From: Ariolimax columbianus
Lineage: Eukaryota; Mollusca; Gastropoda; Stylommatophora; Arionidae
Assembly (NCBI GenBank): GCA_036924085.1
Contig: JAVGWX010000007.1
Location: 76,136,448 to 76,200,447, forward strand
DNA length: 64,000 bases
Direction of reading: 5' to 3'
Part shown: in pieces, positions 10,666 through 20,345 of the stretch
Layout of the letters: each line of letters starts with the position of its first letter
Numbering within the stretch: position 1 is the stretch's first letter
The notes under the pieces: generated by a model
Databases searched by the model: none
Seen by the model: only the letters and a program-made list of their open reading frames with translations
Told to the model about the DNA's origin: nothing
Program-made: the position numbers and the translations under genes

Positions 10666-11165
10666 CAAAGACAGCCGGGTGACTACAGACAAAGACAGCC
10701 GGGTGACCACAGATAGACCAAAGACAGCCGGGTGGCTACAGATAGACAAACACAACCGGGTGACCACAGATAGACTAAAGACAGCGGGTAGCCACAGACA
10801 AAGACAGCCGGGTGGCCACAGATAGACAAAGACAACCGAGTGACCACAGATAGACCAAAGACAGCCGGGTGGCCACAGACAAAGACAGCCGGGTGGCCAC
10901 AGATAGGCAAAGACAACCGAGTGACCACAGATAGACCAAAGACAGCCGGGTGGCCACAGATAGACAAAGATAGCGGGGTGACCACAGATAGGACAAAGAC
11001 AGCCGGGTGGCCACAGATAGACAAAGACAACCGGGTGACCACAGATAGACCAAAGACAGCCGGGTGGCCACAGACAAAGACAGCCAGGTCGGCCACAGAT
11101 AGACCAAAGACAGCCGGATGGCCACAGATAGACCAAAGACAGCCGGGTGGCCACAGATAGACAAT
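9682..11165. repeat. minisatellite, 29/24-bp units, second block
   Basis: The same CAGCCGGGTGGCCACAG units as the first block. The part to 10665 is duplicated; 10666-11165 is the original continuation with more GTGACCACAG variants. The array ends near 11165, where the sequence decays into CAGCCAGACAGACAGC. ORFs of 118-272 codons on either strand here are repeat artefacts. Confidence 0.9.
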
Positions 11166-12030
11166 GACAGCCAGACAGACAGCTAGATAATAACACCTGG
11201 GTCAAGACAGCCATATAGAGACAGTTCATGCAGTATAAGGAAGAAGTGCCACATACTTTATGAGGGTGGTCTCATTTTCTGTTAGATGGTCCGAACCATT
11301 ACCTTCTTCACTGCTTTGTTATTCCTAACTCTGACATAGTCAGGTAACCATTTACAACTTGTTGGGCTAGAATGTGCTAACTTTTCATGTTAGGTTTTGC
11401 TATTGTATGCAAACACTGCAATTCATTCAGCTGTAAATGAAGAAGCGCGCATTCAATATATATTTGTATTTTAATCCAAATGAAGAGAATTTAAATTATA
11501 TTCTTTTAAATACATCACATCACAAATATCAATGAGGCTTTCGCACATGAGAAAGGGAGATCGTTACGGAAATTGCAATGGGGATGCATACATTTAACAG
11601 CATGAGAGATGCACTTCTCTCCCAGGAGACATCTCAGAAACTAAAAACGAGACTCCGCAAATGCTACTCGCATTCCGATACAGTGTATTTATTCTCGCAC
11701 AATGGAACAGTTATAAGTTACATTCGCGGACTATCTGTGATATATTCGAGATTCCGTTATGAAACCAACTGAAAGTATACACGGGGTCAAGTAACATTGT
11801 TGTGATTGCTACCCACTGTCAATGTAGCATACATGTCTAAGCCACTACTGCCTTGGGGGGAGACATGTTCGTGTGGGAGGCTTCGTGAGTAAAGGAAACA
11901 TCCGGAGCTGAAGTCCCTAAGACAGTAAATATTCGGACAACTTCTGCTAGTCTAGGCAGTGTCGGTTAATGTCGTTCCCGTGGATTAATTAGCTACGTGG
12001 AAAGGGGAGGAGGGGGGCTGCTGCTAGGAC
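11166..12030. other. no recognisable gene
   Basis: AT-rich DNA with no coding signature. A purine-rich tract lies near 12000-12020. Confidence 0.5.
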
Positions 12031-12889
12031 AGCATCTTGTTCTCATTAAAAACATGTCCAAGCTTGAATCTTGGAGAGACCCTCAACTTTACGCTGCGAC
12101 ACGGGCACACAACATGCCACATCGAATATCAACTTGCGCTGTTGGCACGTCTGTACTAAGTTGACTGGACTGTCTAATGACCGTCACTAAAATAATCGAT
12201 GTCAGAAAAACTGGCATTATCAACGCAGAACTAAACAGACTCGATGTGGACATTGCAGCACTTCAGGAAACTCGCTTAGCGCTATCAGAATCAATAAGTG
12301 AGGAGGACTTCACATTCTTCTAGCAAGGGAAAGATCCCATTGAAAAAAAGAGAGTATGGAGTACATGTAGGCTTTACAGTGGACAAACTTTCTAACCTGG
12401 AAAAAGGGCTCAGAGCACGTGCTTACACTCTGTCTCCATGCTGCTGTCGGTCTCGTCACCCTTGTTAGTGCATATGCTCATACCTTGTGCTCCACAGCTG
12501 AAGACAGATGTTTTTTGTGAGAATCTATCAATAGTCAATAGAAGCATACCGAGTCAGGAACAACTTGTTTTATTCGACGACTTCAATTCTAGATCTGATG
12601 TTGGTCACGATTCATGACCTTCATGTCTTGGCAACTTTGGAGTCGGAAAAATTAATGAAAATAAGAATCGACTTTTAGAGGGCTGTGTCTACTATGGACT
12701 TTGTGTGACCAACTCCTATTTTCAGACCAAGCCCAAACCTAGGTCGTTATGGCTACACACGATCCAAGCACTGGCATTAGTTAGAGATCTGATTCTTGCG
12801 AGAAGGTCTCTTCTCAAATGATCTTCTCTCTACGGCAGCTACAAGAAAAGTCACAATGTGACAGAAGCATTCGTTTTCCTTAGCAGGGC

Positions 12890-13290
12890 TGGATTAGGAC
12901 CCTCTGTAATAGAAGGCCTAATCTAAAGTAGGTCACGGCTGGACCATTGCCTACTGTAATAGAAGACCTATCTAAAGTATGTCAGGACTTGACCATGGGG
13001 CAGCTGTAATAGAAGGACTATTTAAAGTAGGTCAGGGCTTGACCATGGACAGCTGTAATAGAAGGCTTATCTAAAGTAGGTTAGGGTTTGACCATGGACA
13101 GCTTCAATAGAAGGCTTATTTAAAGTAGGTCAGGGCTTGACCATGGACAGCTGTAATAGAAGGCTTATCTAAAGTACGTCAGGGCTTGACCATGGACAGC
13201 TTCAATAGAAAGCATATCTAAAGTAGGTCAGGGCTTGACTATGGCCAACTGTAATAGAATGCCTATCTACTGTAGGTCATGGCTGGACTC
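12890..13290. repeat. 49-bp minisatellite inside LINE pseudogene
   Basis: About eight units built around GGTCAGGGCTTGACCATGGA and CAGCTGTAATAGAAGGC. The GGGCTTGACC core recurs at about 13035, 13084, 13133 and onward every 49 bp. It lies between the endonuclease and RT remnants and interrupts any coding frame. Confidence 0.85.
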
Positions 13291-13675
13291 TTCTCTCAAA
13301 AATAGGTTGCGATAACAAACTGCTTCAGCTAATAGTGTCATTTCATGAGGAAATGAAAGGAAGAATCCAATTCGACGGTAATACATAACAGCCATTCAGT
13401 ATTCACAGTGGTGTTAAACAAGGTAATGGTTTGGCCCCGACATTTGGTAGTGTAATAGAATGGCTCTGTTTTCACACTTGAACAGATGGTCGTTTGTTTA
13501 AATTTGAGAGATGCTCAATGCTAAAACCAAGATTAGGGAAGCTACTGTCAGTGACCTATTTGCTGATGACGTTACAACTGCCATTCACAGTCAGCAGGAA
13601 CTCCAGAGCTTGATAGATGGCTTCTCCCAGGTGTGCAAATATTTCGGCCTCACAATAAGCCTGAAAAAACAAATG

Positions 13676-14010
13676 TGCTGGGACAAGTCGTAGATGGACA
13701 AGGCGTAGATGGACAAGGCGTAGATGGACAAGGCGTAGATGGACAAGGCGTAGATGGACAAGGCGTAGATGGACAAGGCGTAGATGGACAAGACGTAGAT
13801 GGACAAGGCGTAGATGGACAAGGCGTAGATGGACAAGGCGTAGATGGACAAGGCGTAGATGGACAAGTCGTAGATGGACAAGGCGTAGATGGACAAGTCG
13901 TAGATGGACAAGTCGTAGATGGACAAGTCGTAGATGGACAAGGCGTAGATGGACAAGGCGTAGATGGACAAGACGTAGATGGACAAGGCGTAGATGGACA
14001 AGGCGTAGAT
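13676..14010 (+). repeat. 15-bp minisatellite born inside an RT gene
   Basis: About 22 tandem copies of GTAGATGGACAAGGC, with G-to-T and G-to-A variants at one position. In the RT frame each unit reads V-D-G-Q-G/V/D. The array sits exactly after FGLTISLKK..TNVLGQ and before VDVMPIITIDNYELA, so it grew from one codon block of the transposon while keeping the frame (15 = 5 codons). The 221-codon frame at 13633-14298 is this array plus flanks, not a host protein. Confidence 0.93.
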
Positions 14011-14168
14011 GTCATGCCAATCATAACTATTGATAACTACGAACTAGCAAACTGTGGACCATATGTTCTCGTCTCACAACACGCGTCTAGGAAAACCCCA
14101 AACTTAGTCATGACCGAGGTCATGGACTACAATGGCTTTGTCGTCAGTACGCTCCTATATGTTAACGA

Positions 14169-14529
14169 GAGGGGTCAAGATGCTGAGCAGCTCATGAGCT
14201 GCAGCGGTCAGCGACCCATAGCTGACTGCTATCGTTTAGGGCCAGCGAACCAGAGCCGCAAAGACCCTTCTTCACCTCCACGCGGTGATTCTGGATAGCA
14301 GGCTGCAACAGAGCAGGCTGGCTAAGGAGAAGAGATTGAAGAGGGAATACTAACCCGGTGCTAAAATAATACTTGCTGATGTCGGATGTGTTGGACCGAA
14401 AGGTGCAAATATCACAGTCAAGCTCTAAATTACGACACAACGCATTCTGTTCTCTAGACTACTTTCTGCTACGCAATCCCTTTTAATGGTTTGGTAGCGG
14501 GGGATTAAGAACGAACAAAGCCAAACCAC
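14169..14529 (+). mobile_element. SINE family C, copy 1, inside the LINE
   Basis: The body opens with TCAAGATGCTGAGCAGC and carries the shared block (TCGGATGTGTTGGACCG near 14380). It ends GAACGAACAAAGCCAAACC. The 10-bp target ATGTTAACGA flanks it at 14159-14168 and 14530-14539. Removing it restores the RT reading Y-V-N-E-T-G-I-T-Y-A, so it entered an older LINE copy. Confidence 0.9.
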
Positions 14530-15057
14530 ATGTTAACGAAACGGGGATAACCTATGCCAAACAAGAGCAAAGGCTCAACACCTTTCACCTACTGCACCTA
14601 GGATCCATCCTTGGCGTCTCATGGACAGACAAGGGGACACATGCAGAGCTGCATTCTTGCACCAGTCTTCCAAGTATGTGCACCCTTCTTCGACAACGAA
14701 GATTGTGATGACTTAGTCATGTTCGTCGCATGAAAGACTTTTGCATCCCCAAAGATATTGTCTATGAGCAGCTGGCGTGTGATGAATGAACAGTGGCCGA
14801 CCACAGCTGAGGTGTTAAAGGCGCATGTAAGCAGGATATCAAGATTCTGGATATGGATCTGTCATCTTGGGAAGACATAGCCGCAGACCGATCCAAATGA
14901 AGAGGCAACCTGAACCGCCACGTCCTGACTGGGCAAAAACAATCTCATGCAAAATAGGGAAGTGAAGAGGCAACGCCGCAAGGGAAAAGAAAACCAAAAA
15001 TTCAGTAGAGAATGCTACTCCGAGGTCGCATCAACCTATAGTCAGACATGACTGAAA

Positions 15058-15300
15058 GCGGGCTACTTACTTATTCAGTTTTATTGTATGGAGTAGAAAC
15101 TTGGACCCAACAAAGAAATGGAGAAGAGTATTGAAGCCTTTGAAATGTTGGTCTTCAGAAAACTTGGACGAGTTTGTGGTAAAGATGAGAAGACGCTTTT
15201 GAAGGAAATCAAAAGCAGAAAAACATAATATTTTGGACATGTCATGAGACAAGACAGTATGTTCAAGATTATATAGGAGGAACGAGTTGAGGGCAGCAGA
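15058..15300 (+). pseudogene. LINE C-terminal fragment
   Basis: Contains frame-broken SVLLYGVETWT near 15085, RT C-terminal text of RTE-type LINEs (LLYGCETWT), and later a trace of the FGHV(M/I)R segment. About 240 bp, not functional. Confidence 0.7.
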
Positions 15301-15509
15301 TGTGCAAATGGACATATAAATTTAAGATGTTGTCGGGACACAGTTCTGAGTGTACCGACCTGGCATGGGACAGTGAAAGCTGCGATCCATTACCGTTAAC
15401 CTCCGATGCGGAGATGGCGTTCGGTGATGATGGTCCACAAAAGACAGTAGCATGACCGGAGGGTGGGGGGATGGAATAGGGGTAAATGTTATTACTGGAC
15501 AACTTTTGG

Positions 15510-15550
15510 CATATGAAACGGGGGAGGGGGGGGAAAGGGGGGGTATTAAT
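15510..15550 (+). other. G-run tract, possible G-quadruplex
   Basis: Runs of five to eight Gs separated by one to three bases (GGGGGAGGGGGGGG then AAAGGGGGGG) can in principle form an intramolecular G-quadruplex. No gene start nearby gives it an obvious role. Confidence 0.5.
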
Positions 15551-15905
15551 GTTGTAAGTTGGGAAGGAAGACTAACGTCTGGTCAGGCAAAATATACTGA
15601 TCAGACATTTTAGTCAGGGTCAGACAAAACATATTGGTACGACCCTCACCTTGGTTTCCTCGTAGCCCTTCATGGAAACGGGCTGTTTTCATGGCCTACC
15701 TAACAAGGTGAGGAATCGACGTGTTCCCCGTAGTAGTGAGCGACACGTAGATAAAGCCAAGCATAATATTACCGTCTGAAGGACCTCGGTCCATCTTTAT
15801 CAGCACACTCGAAATGTGAGGAAAGCTACTGCAGTCCGCCACGTCCTTTTCAGGGCGAACAAAAGAGTAAACCAACTCATTGTGAGCATTCGAGACAACA
15901 GCTCT
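15546..15905 (-). repeat. dispersed repeat F, copy 1
   Basis: On the minus strand this reads AATGCTCACAATGAGTTGGT, then CCTGAAAAGGACGT, and ends with the CAGACGTTAGTCTTCCT region. The same series occurs at 23998-24250 and 25835-26150, and part of it at 17148-17224. Non-coding; class unknown. Confidence 0.75.
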
Positions 15906-16249
15906 CATACACATACAAATCTATTCTAGATTAACAAACATTCGTATCAATGAAAGCTAGTCCTAAACATATGTTCTTCATATGTTGTTTCTCTTCCTAG
16001 ACCTTCTAATCTTTATTAAACTCATGATCTATAACACAAAAAGAATATTTAGTAAAATGTGTTTCATATAATGACATTGAGTCATCTGCATTCTAATAAT
16101 ATATTTTATGTAATTAAACTACGTTTTCAGTATAGATGGATGATACCAACATGTAATCTGCTGTGTTTAATCGGACTAGCTATATCTGCTATACCCGACC
16201 TCCGATGTGTATGAAGTAACGGCAATCTTTTCCTTTAAACAAAAATTCG

Positions 16250-16860
16250 CATGTACTAGTCTTGCGTGGTTCCAGTCCTGCTTTACGCCACCGAAACCTG
16301 GACATTACTCATACCATGTTGAAACTAGAGGCCTTCCATATGCGCAACCAGGGGCGTATCCTGTCCATCCGATGGAATGACTACATCTGCAATGTGGAGA
16401 TCTCAGATAATCCACCCAATCTGGTTAACACTGGACCGCCGTCGAGTTTTTATGTTCGGTCATGGTGTACGGCTGGACCAGGAAAAACTTGACCGACTCC
16501 GATTTTTTATGTTCGGTCATGTTGTACGGCTGGACCAGGAAACACTTGACCGACTCCGAGTTTTTATGTTCGGTCATGTTATACGGCTGTACCAGGAAAC
16601 ACTTGACCGACTCCGAGTTTTTATGTTCGGTCATGTTGTATGGCTGGACCAGGAAACCGCGGCCTCCAAGATACTTTATAGGTCGTTCCTCAGCTCCAAC
16701 AGACTTTCTCCGACCGGATGGAGGCGCAAAAGCGGCCGTCCCAGCAGAGTAGGACTCTAGCAGATAATAGCCCATCCCTCTACTTCGGACAAGGCCTAGA
16801 TCCGTGTCGTAGCAGTGAGTCACATGTGGCCGATCGACACAGCGGTCTCAGACGTCTACT
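16250..16860 (+). pseudogene. LINE C-terminal fragment with 57-bp in-frame repeats
   Basis: The frame reads LEAFHMRNQGRILSIRWNDY near 16325-16385, typical of the region after the RT domain in CFDP2/RTE-type LINEs. The FGHVVRLD motif, single in these proteins, is present four times as a 57-bp tandem repeat (16446-16665). It resumes as WRRKSGRPSR near 16720 and a broken tail. No start and an incomplete domain, so a relic. Confidence 0.85.
16446..16665 (+). repeat. 57-bp minisatellite encoding FGHVVRLDQ units
   Basis: ATGTTCGG starts at 16452, 16509, 16566 and 16623, a strict 57-bp period (19 codons). Each unit encodes F-M-F-G-H-V-V-R-L-D-Q-E-T-L-D-R-L-R-V with small changes. Confidence 0.92.
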
Positions 16861-17147
16861 GGGACGTATTATTATTATATTTAATTAATACCATTTGGGA
16901 ATGGACGTCCGAAACAGTAAGGGGTAAATCAGAAGGGGACATGGGGGAGAGGAGTGTCCAACACTGCCCACATTTTCTGGGCTCTATTATGAATGGTCCA
17001 AATGGTGACGTGATAAATACGGTTTTCATTTATATTTATTTAAAGCTAAGAACAGGAAAGCGCATTTTTCAGATGAAAGATACTTTATGGGTTATTTTGG
17101 GCACAGATGGTGGTTGTTTTGAGTCGTTATTGTTGTTTAATGCCTAC

Positions 17148-17224
17148 AGTCAGTAAGTTTATTCCTTTATGCACCCTGAAAAGGACGTTAAGTGACGGGT
17201 TGTAGTAGCTTTCCTACTAATTCG
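17148..17224 (+). repeat. dispersed repeat F, fragment
   Basis: CCTGAAAAGGACGTTAAGTG and the following GGGTTGTAGTAGCTTTCCT match the core of repeat F at 23998-24250 and 25835-26150. Truncated on both sides. Confidence 0.7.
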
Positions 17225-17335
17225 TTAGCTTTATACAGGCATTCAATAGTCTGGCATGATTCTCTTTTCGGCAACAATGAAAATATATAAAATCAACAGT
17301 AACATTGTGAGAGTTCAGCAACATTGTGAGCGTTT

Positions 17336-18305
17336 TCAGCAATCTGAATGATAAGTCAACAAGCGCTGTCTTTATGGATGGAGAAATGGGTGAATGGTTC
17401 CGCACATCCGTCGGTGTAAAACAATGATCTATACTCTCCCCGTCACTCTCCAATATATTTATAGAAAGAATTATGAGTGATGCCCTTGAAGATCATGTTG
17501 GCTCCGTGAGAATAGGGGATAGAACAATGACCAACTTACACTTTGCAGGTGACATTCATTGGCTGGCAGGGACTGAGACAGAACTTTGAGAATTGATCCG
17601 AAGACTGGATGTAACAGCACAGGGTTATAGTATGGAAATAACACGCAGAAAAGTCAAAGTTTGTAACCAACAACACTTAGGAATTAATGCAGTGTTCAAA
17701 GCAGTGAACTGTTTCAAATATATGGGGTCAACAATCAGTGATGAGGGATCAAAACCATAGGTTTTGGTCAGAATAGGACAACAGAAGCAGCGCTTGCACG
17801 ATTGAAACATATATGGAAATATAAACTACTCTCCCTTGCCATAAAGGTCAGATTAATGCGCTCACTGATTCTTTCGACATTCCTCGACGCCTGCGAAACG
17901 GACTATTACAGGAGACCTCCAGAAAGAACACAGGCCATGGAGATAAAACGTTTTAGAAGACGCCTAAATATCACTTACAAAGACCGTATCACAAATGATG
18001 AAGTACGACATAGAATCGAGAATGCAAGTGGACTGTACGACGACCTCCTCACAATGATCAAAAGACGAAAGCTGACTTGGTATGGCCATGTTGCGAGGTC
18101 CAGTGGATACCCTAGTACCGGGCACAGTACAGGACAAAAAGAGGACGATCGAGAAAACGATGGGAAGACAACATCCATGAATGGACTAACACAAGGAGGC
18201 ACAAAAAGCAACCGCAGACAGAGAGGGATGGCGCAGGATTGTGGTGGTGTCAGTGGGGTTGCCCCAACGATTTCAAGAGGTCACAAGATGAACTGAACTG
18301 AACTT
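17336..18305 (+). pseudogene. RTE-type LINE, 3' half, decayed
   Basis: RT remnants: WFRTSVGVKQ near 17397, then IMSDALEDHVGSVRIGDRT near 17471. The active-site block reads FAGD instead of FADD (near 17543), so it is dead even without its stops. The C-terminal part at 17802-18296 is open: NITYKDRITNDEVRHRIE, then KRRKLTWYGHVARSSG. The 3' end near 18285-18302 has a short pentanucleotide tail (TGAACTGAACTGAAC). Same family as 32965-33965 and the minus-strand fragment at 63430-64000. Confidence 0.88.
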
Positions 18306-18785
18306 ATGACAAAAATGCCACCAAGGAATAAATCTTCAATCCCAAAATACAAATATTTGTTTAAAACAATGAAAAAACACATATAATGTTTGAAAGAAAT
18401 AGGTTACTGTACGTGACACAAGTACATGCGATGGAAGTTTAGTAACGGAAGGTAGGTATATCATACAACGAGCAGAGAAGTAAAAGGCAGTGATGAAAGG
18501 TACCGATGCTTCATACAAGCTGTGTGCTTACTATACTGTTCTCTAACAACTTCATTCTTCAACAATTGTGAAGCTACTATGGGACAAAAGAAAGATAAAA
18601 TAGCATAACAATTAATGATTTCATTATAGTTAAAGAGTTTTTCACTACAGTGTTCTCCCATGCTGTATGTATGGCTGGGAAAATGACTGTCAAGATTATT
18701 GCATTGTTTCAACCGACCAGTTACAAAATTGCTTTATGAGCTTGCCCATCATTAGCAATTTTGTATAATAATCGAGCTACTTATA

Positions 18786-19138
18786 GGAATCAAGATGCTG
18801 AGCAGCGCAAGAGCTGCAGTGGTCAGCGACCCATAGCTGACTGCTAGCATCAGGGCCAGCGAACCATAGCTGCCAAGACCCTTCACCTCCACGCGGTGAT
18901 CCTGGATAACAGGCTGCATCAGGGTAGACTGGCTAAGGAGAAGGGATCGAAGAGGCAATGCTAACCCGGTACTCAAAAAATGCTTGCTGAAGTCGGATGT
19001 GTTGGACCGAAAGGTGCAAATATCGCAGCCAAGCTGTAAACTACGACACAACGCATTCCGTTCTCTGGACTACATTCTGCGACTTAAGCCCTTTCAGTGT
19101 TTGGTAGTGGGAGATTGAGAACGAACGAAGAAGAAGAA
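18786..19138 (+). mobile_element. SINE family C, copy 2
   Basis: About 353 bp from ATCAAGATGCTGAGCAGC to GAACGAACGAAGAAGAAG. The conserved block GCTGAAGTCGGATGTGTTGG lies at 18986-19005. The target GAGCTACTTATA is duplicated at 18774-18785 and 19139-19150. It sits about 160 bp upstream of the 3' splice site of the PRKD exon. Confidence 0.92.
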
Positions 19139-19312
19139 GAGCTACTTATAAACTACGTGAGTCTTTTCCTCCAAGTAAATGTATCAGGATTGTTGCAAAG
19201 ATAGTTATTTACTTGGAGGTGCTGCACAGCCGGTCCGTCAAAGACATTTAGATTAGTAAAGCTCGATTTTTAAATAGTTATTTATGTGTCTTTTGCATTT
19301 TTTTTCTTTTAG

Positions 19313-19451
19313 TTTCCGGAAAATGGATTCTACAACACAGTGGATAAAATCTTGCTGTTCCGCCATGATGCCAATGATTCTAACATTCTGCGAAAGATCA
19401 CGACATCTGCAGACTTCAAAGACGGATGCCTTATTGAGATCGTGCTGTCTG
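19313..19451 (+). CDS. protein kinase D, ubiquitin-like domain exon (partial gene)
   Basis: A 139-nt internal exon. It is preceded by a polypyrimidine tract ending TTTTCTTTTAG (AG at 19311-19312) and followed by GTAAGC at 19452. Frame 0 in, phase 1 out: 46 codons plus one base. The peptide begins [19 protein letters not shown] and ends in a D-G-C-L-I-E-I-V-L-S stretch. This matches the N-terminal ubiquitin-like domain of PKD/PRKD kinases, where [20 protein letters not shown] and GDLIEVVLS are conserved, and the exon start after K fits the vertebrate gene as I recall it. PKD is a diacylglycerol-responsive Ser/Thr kinase; this domain precedes the first C1 domain. I could not find the preceding exon or the C1a exon in this window. 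Minus-strand ORFs over the exon are shadows. Confidence 0.88.
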
Positions 19452-20020
19452 GTAAGCTCTTCACACATTTCTGTACCTGCTCTTATAGGAATTGAAATAT
19501 GGCCGAAGTGGCATGTAGAGAAGAGGGTGTAGCTGGATGGTGGCTTTATCACCGTTTAGTGCAATTCATCTGCAACTGCATTCCTCTCGATAGTTCAGCG
19601 GCTTACTCGAATCGCAGCCGTTTTCTGATTGAAATATATTTTAGTGCTGCGAAAGAGACTTGGATGCGGAATATTTAGATGGCTCACGATGAGTCCTCAA
19701 CCAGTATGAAATTCAATGAGAGAATGGGGGTTCTGTTTTGTCTGTTAAGTAATAAGTTATGAATATTGCAAAAACTACTTTCAACCCATTTTAAAAATCC
19801 ATTAAACAATATATATTGCTATTAAATTTATAAAGCTCTCTATAAATAATATAAGTGGATGCATATGTACTTATATAGAAGAACAAAAAATGATTTACCA
19901 TTATATGTTTGTGTTATTTGGTATGCACCTATTGCGTCAGTTAATCGAGGAAATGGGGGGGATGACATTCTGACATTTGGTGAAAAGGGTGCATGGGGTA
20001 AAAATGGTTGAAGACCCTCT
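19452..20020. other. intronic DNA after the PRKD exon
   Basis: AT-rich DNA with no recognisable exon or repeat. If the gene continues on the plus strand, this begins a long intron. Confidence 0.55.
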
Positions 20021-20029
20021 ATACCTGTC

Positions 20030-20345
20030 TATAAATTAGATTATAACAAAGTTTTTTTTTCAAAATACAATCACCTGCACAAACAGGAGGGCATAGCTAC
20101 AAATTAACTAAAGAAAGGTCCAGATTAGATATTAGGAACTATTGTTTTAGTCAGAGAATGGTGAATGCCTAGAATGCATTGCCACAGGAAGTAGCGCAAG
20201 CAGAAATAATGCACTGACGAATAGATTGGATGCTCATAGCTTTTAGAGCAAGGAAATATCAATGAAACTAGTTGTATACAGACTCTGTAGAGTCTTCTTA
20301 ATCAGTATAAAGAAGTTAAGTGAAGTCTATGGTTAAAATAGGCGT
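20030..20345 (+). mobile_element. LINE H, 3' end fragment
   Basis: Matches the 3' part of the CR1/Jockey-like LINE at 54727-55875: CAAATTAACTAAAGAAAGGT, GTCCAGATTAGATATTAGG and the terminal TATACAGACTCTGTAGAGTC followed by AGTATAAAGAAGTTAAGTG. Only the 3' end and UTR are present, a typical dead-on-arrival copy. Confidence 0.8.

Larger units (their letters stand above)
12031..15000 (+). pseudogene. RTE/CFDP2-like LINE, decayed and interrupted
   Basis: Endonuclease remnants start near 12200 (frame-broken LDVDIAALQETRLA, then FFQTKP-like NSYFQTKPKPRS near 12720). Reverse transcriptase follows at 13310-13690: GVKQGNGLAPT near 13410, LFADDVTTAIHS near 13557 and FGLTISLKK near 13650. After two interruptions the C-terminal part resumes at 14540 with RLNTFHLLHL, then LLRQRRL near 14680 and a broken SHVRRMKDF. 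Many stops and frameshifts, so it is dead. The order endonuclease-RT-C-terminal region is that of RTE-type elements often labelled craniofacial development protein 2-like. A 49-bp array, a 15-bp array and a SINE C interrupt it. Confidence 0.88.

Noticed and set aside
8054..11229. Long open frames up to 272 codons on both strands
   Set aside because: They lie in a 29/24-bp tandem array where several frames are open because the unit lacks stops. The composition is pure repeat, with no domain or conserved start.
13633..14298. VDGQG-repeat secreted protein
   Set aside because: It starts and ends in RT-derived and SINE-derived sequence, and the repeat is a 15-bp minisatellite inside a LINE pseudogene.
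19253..19552. Minus-strand ORF over the kinase exon
   Set aside because: It is the reverse shadow of the plus-strand PRKD exon, which has proper splice sites and a conserved peptide.
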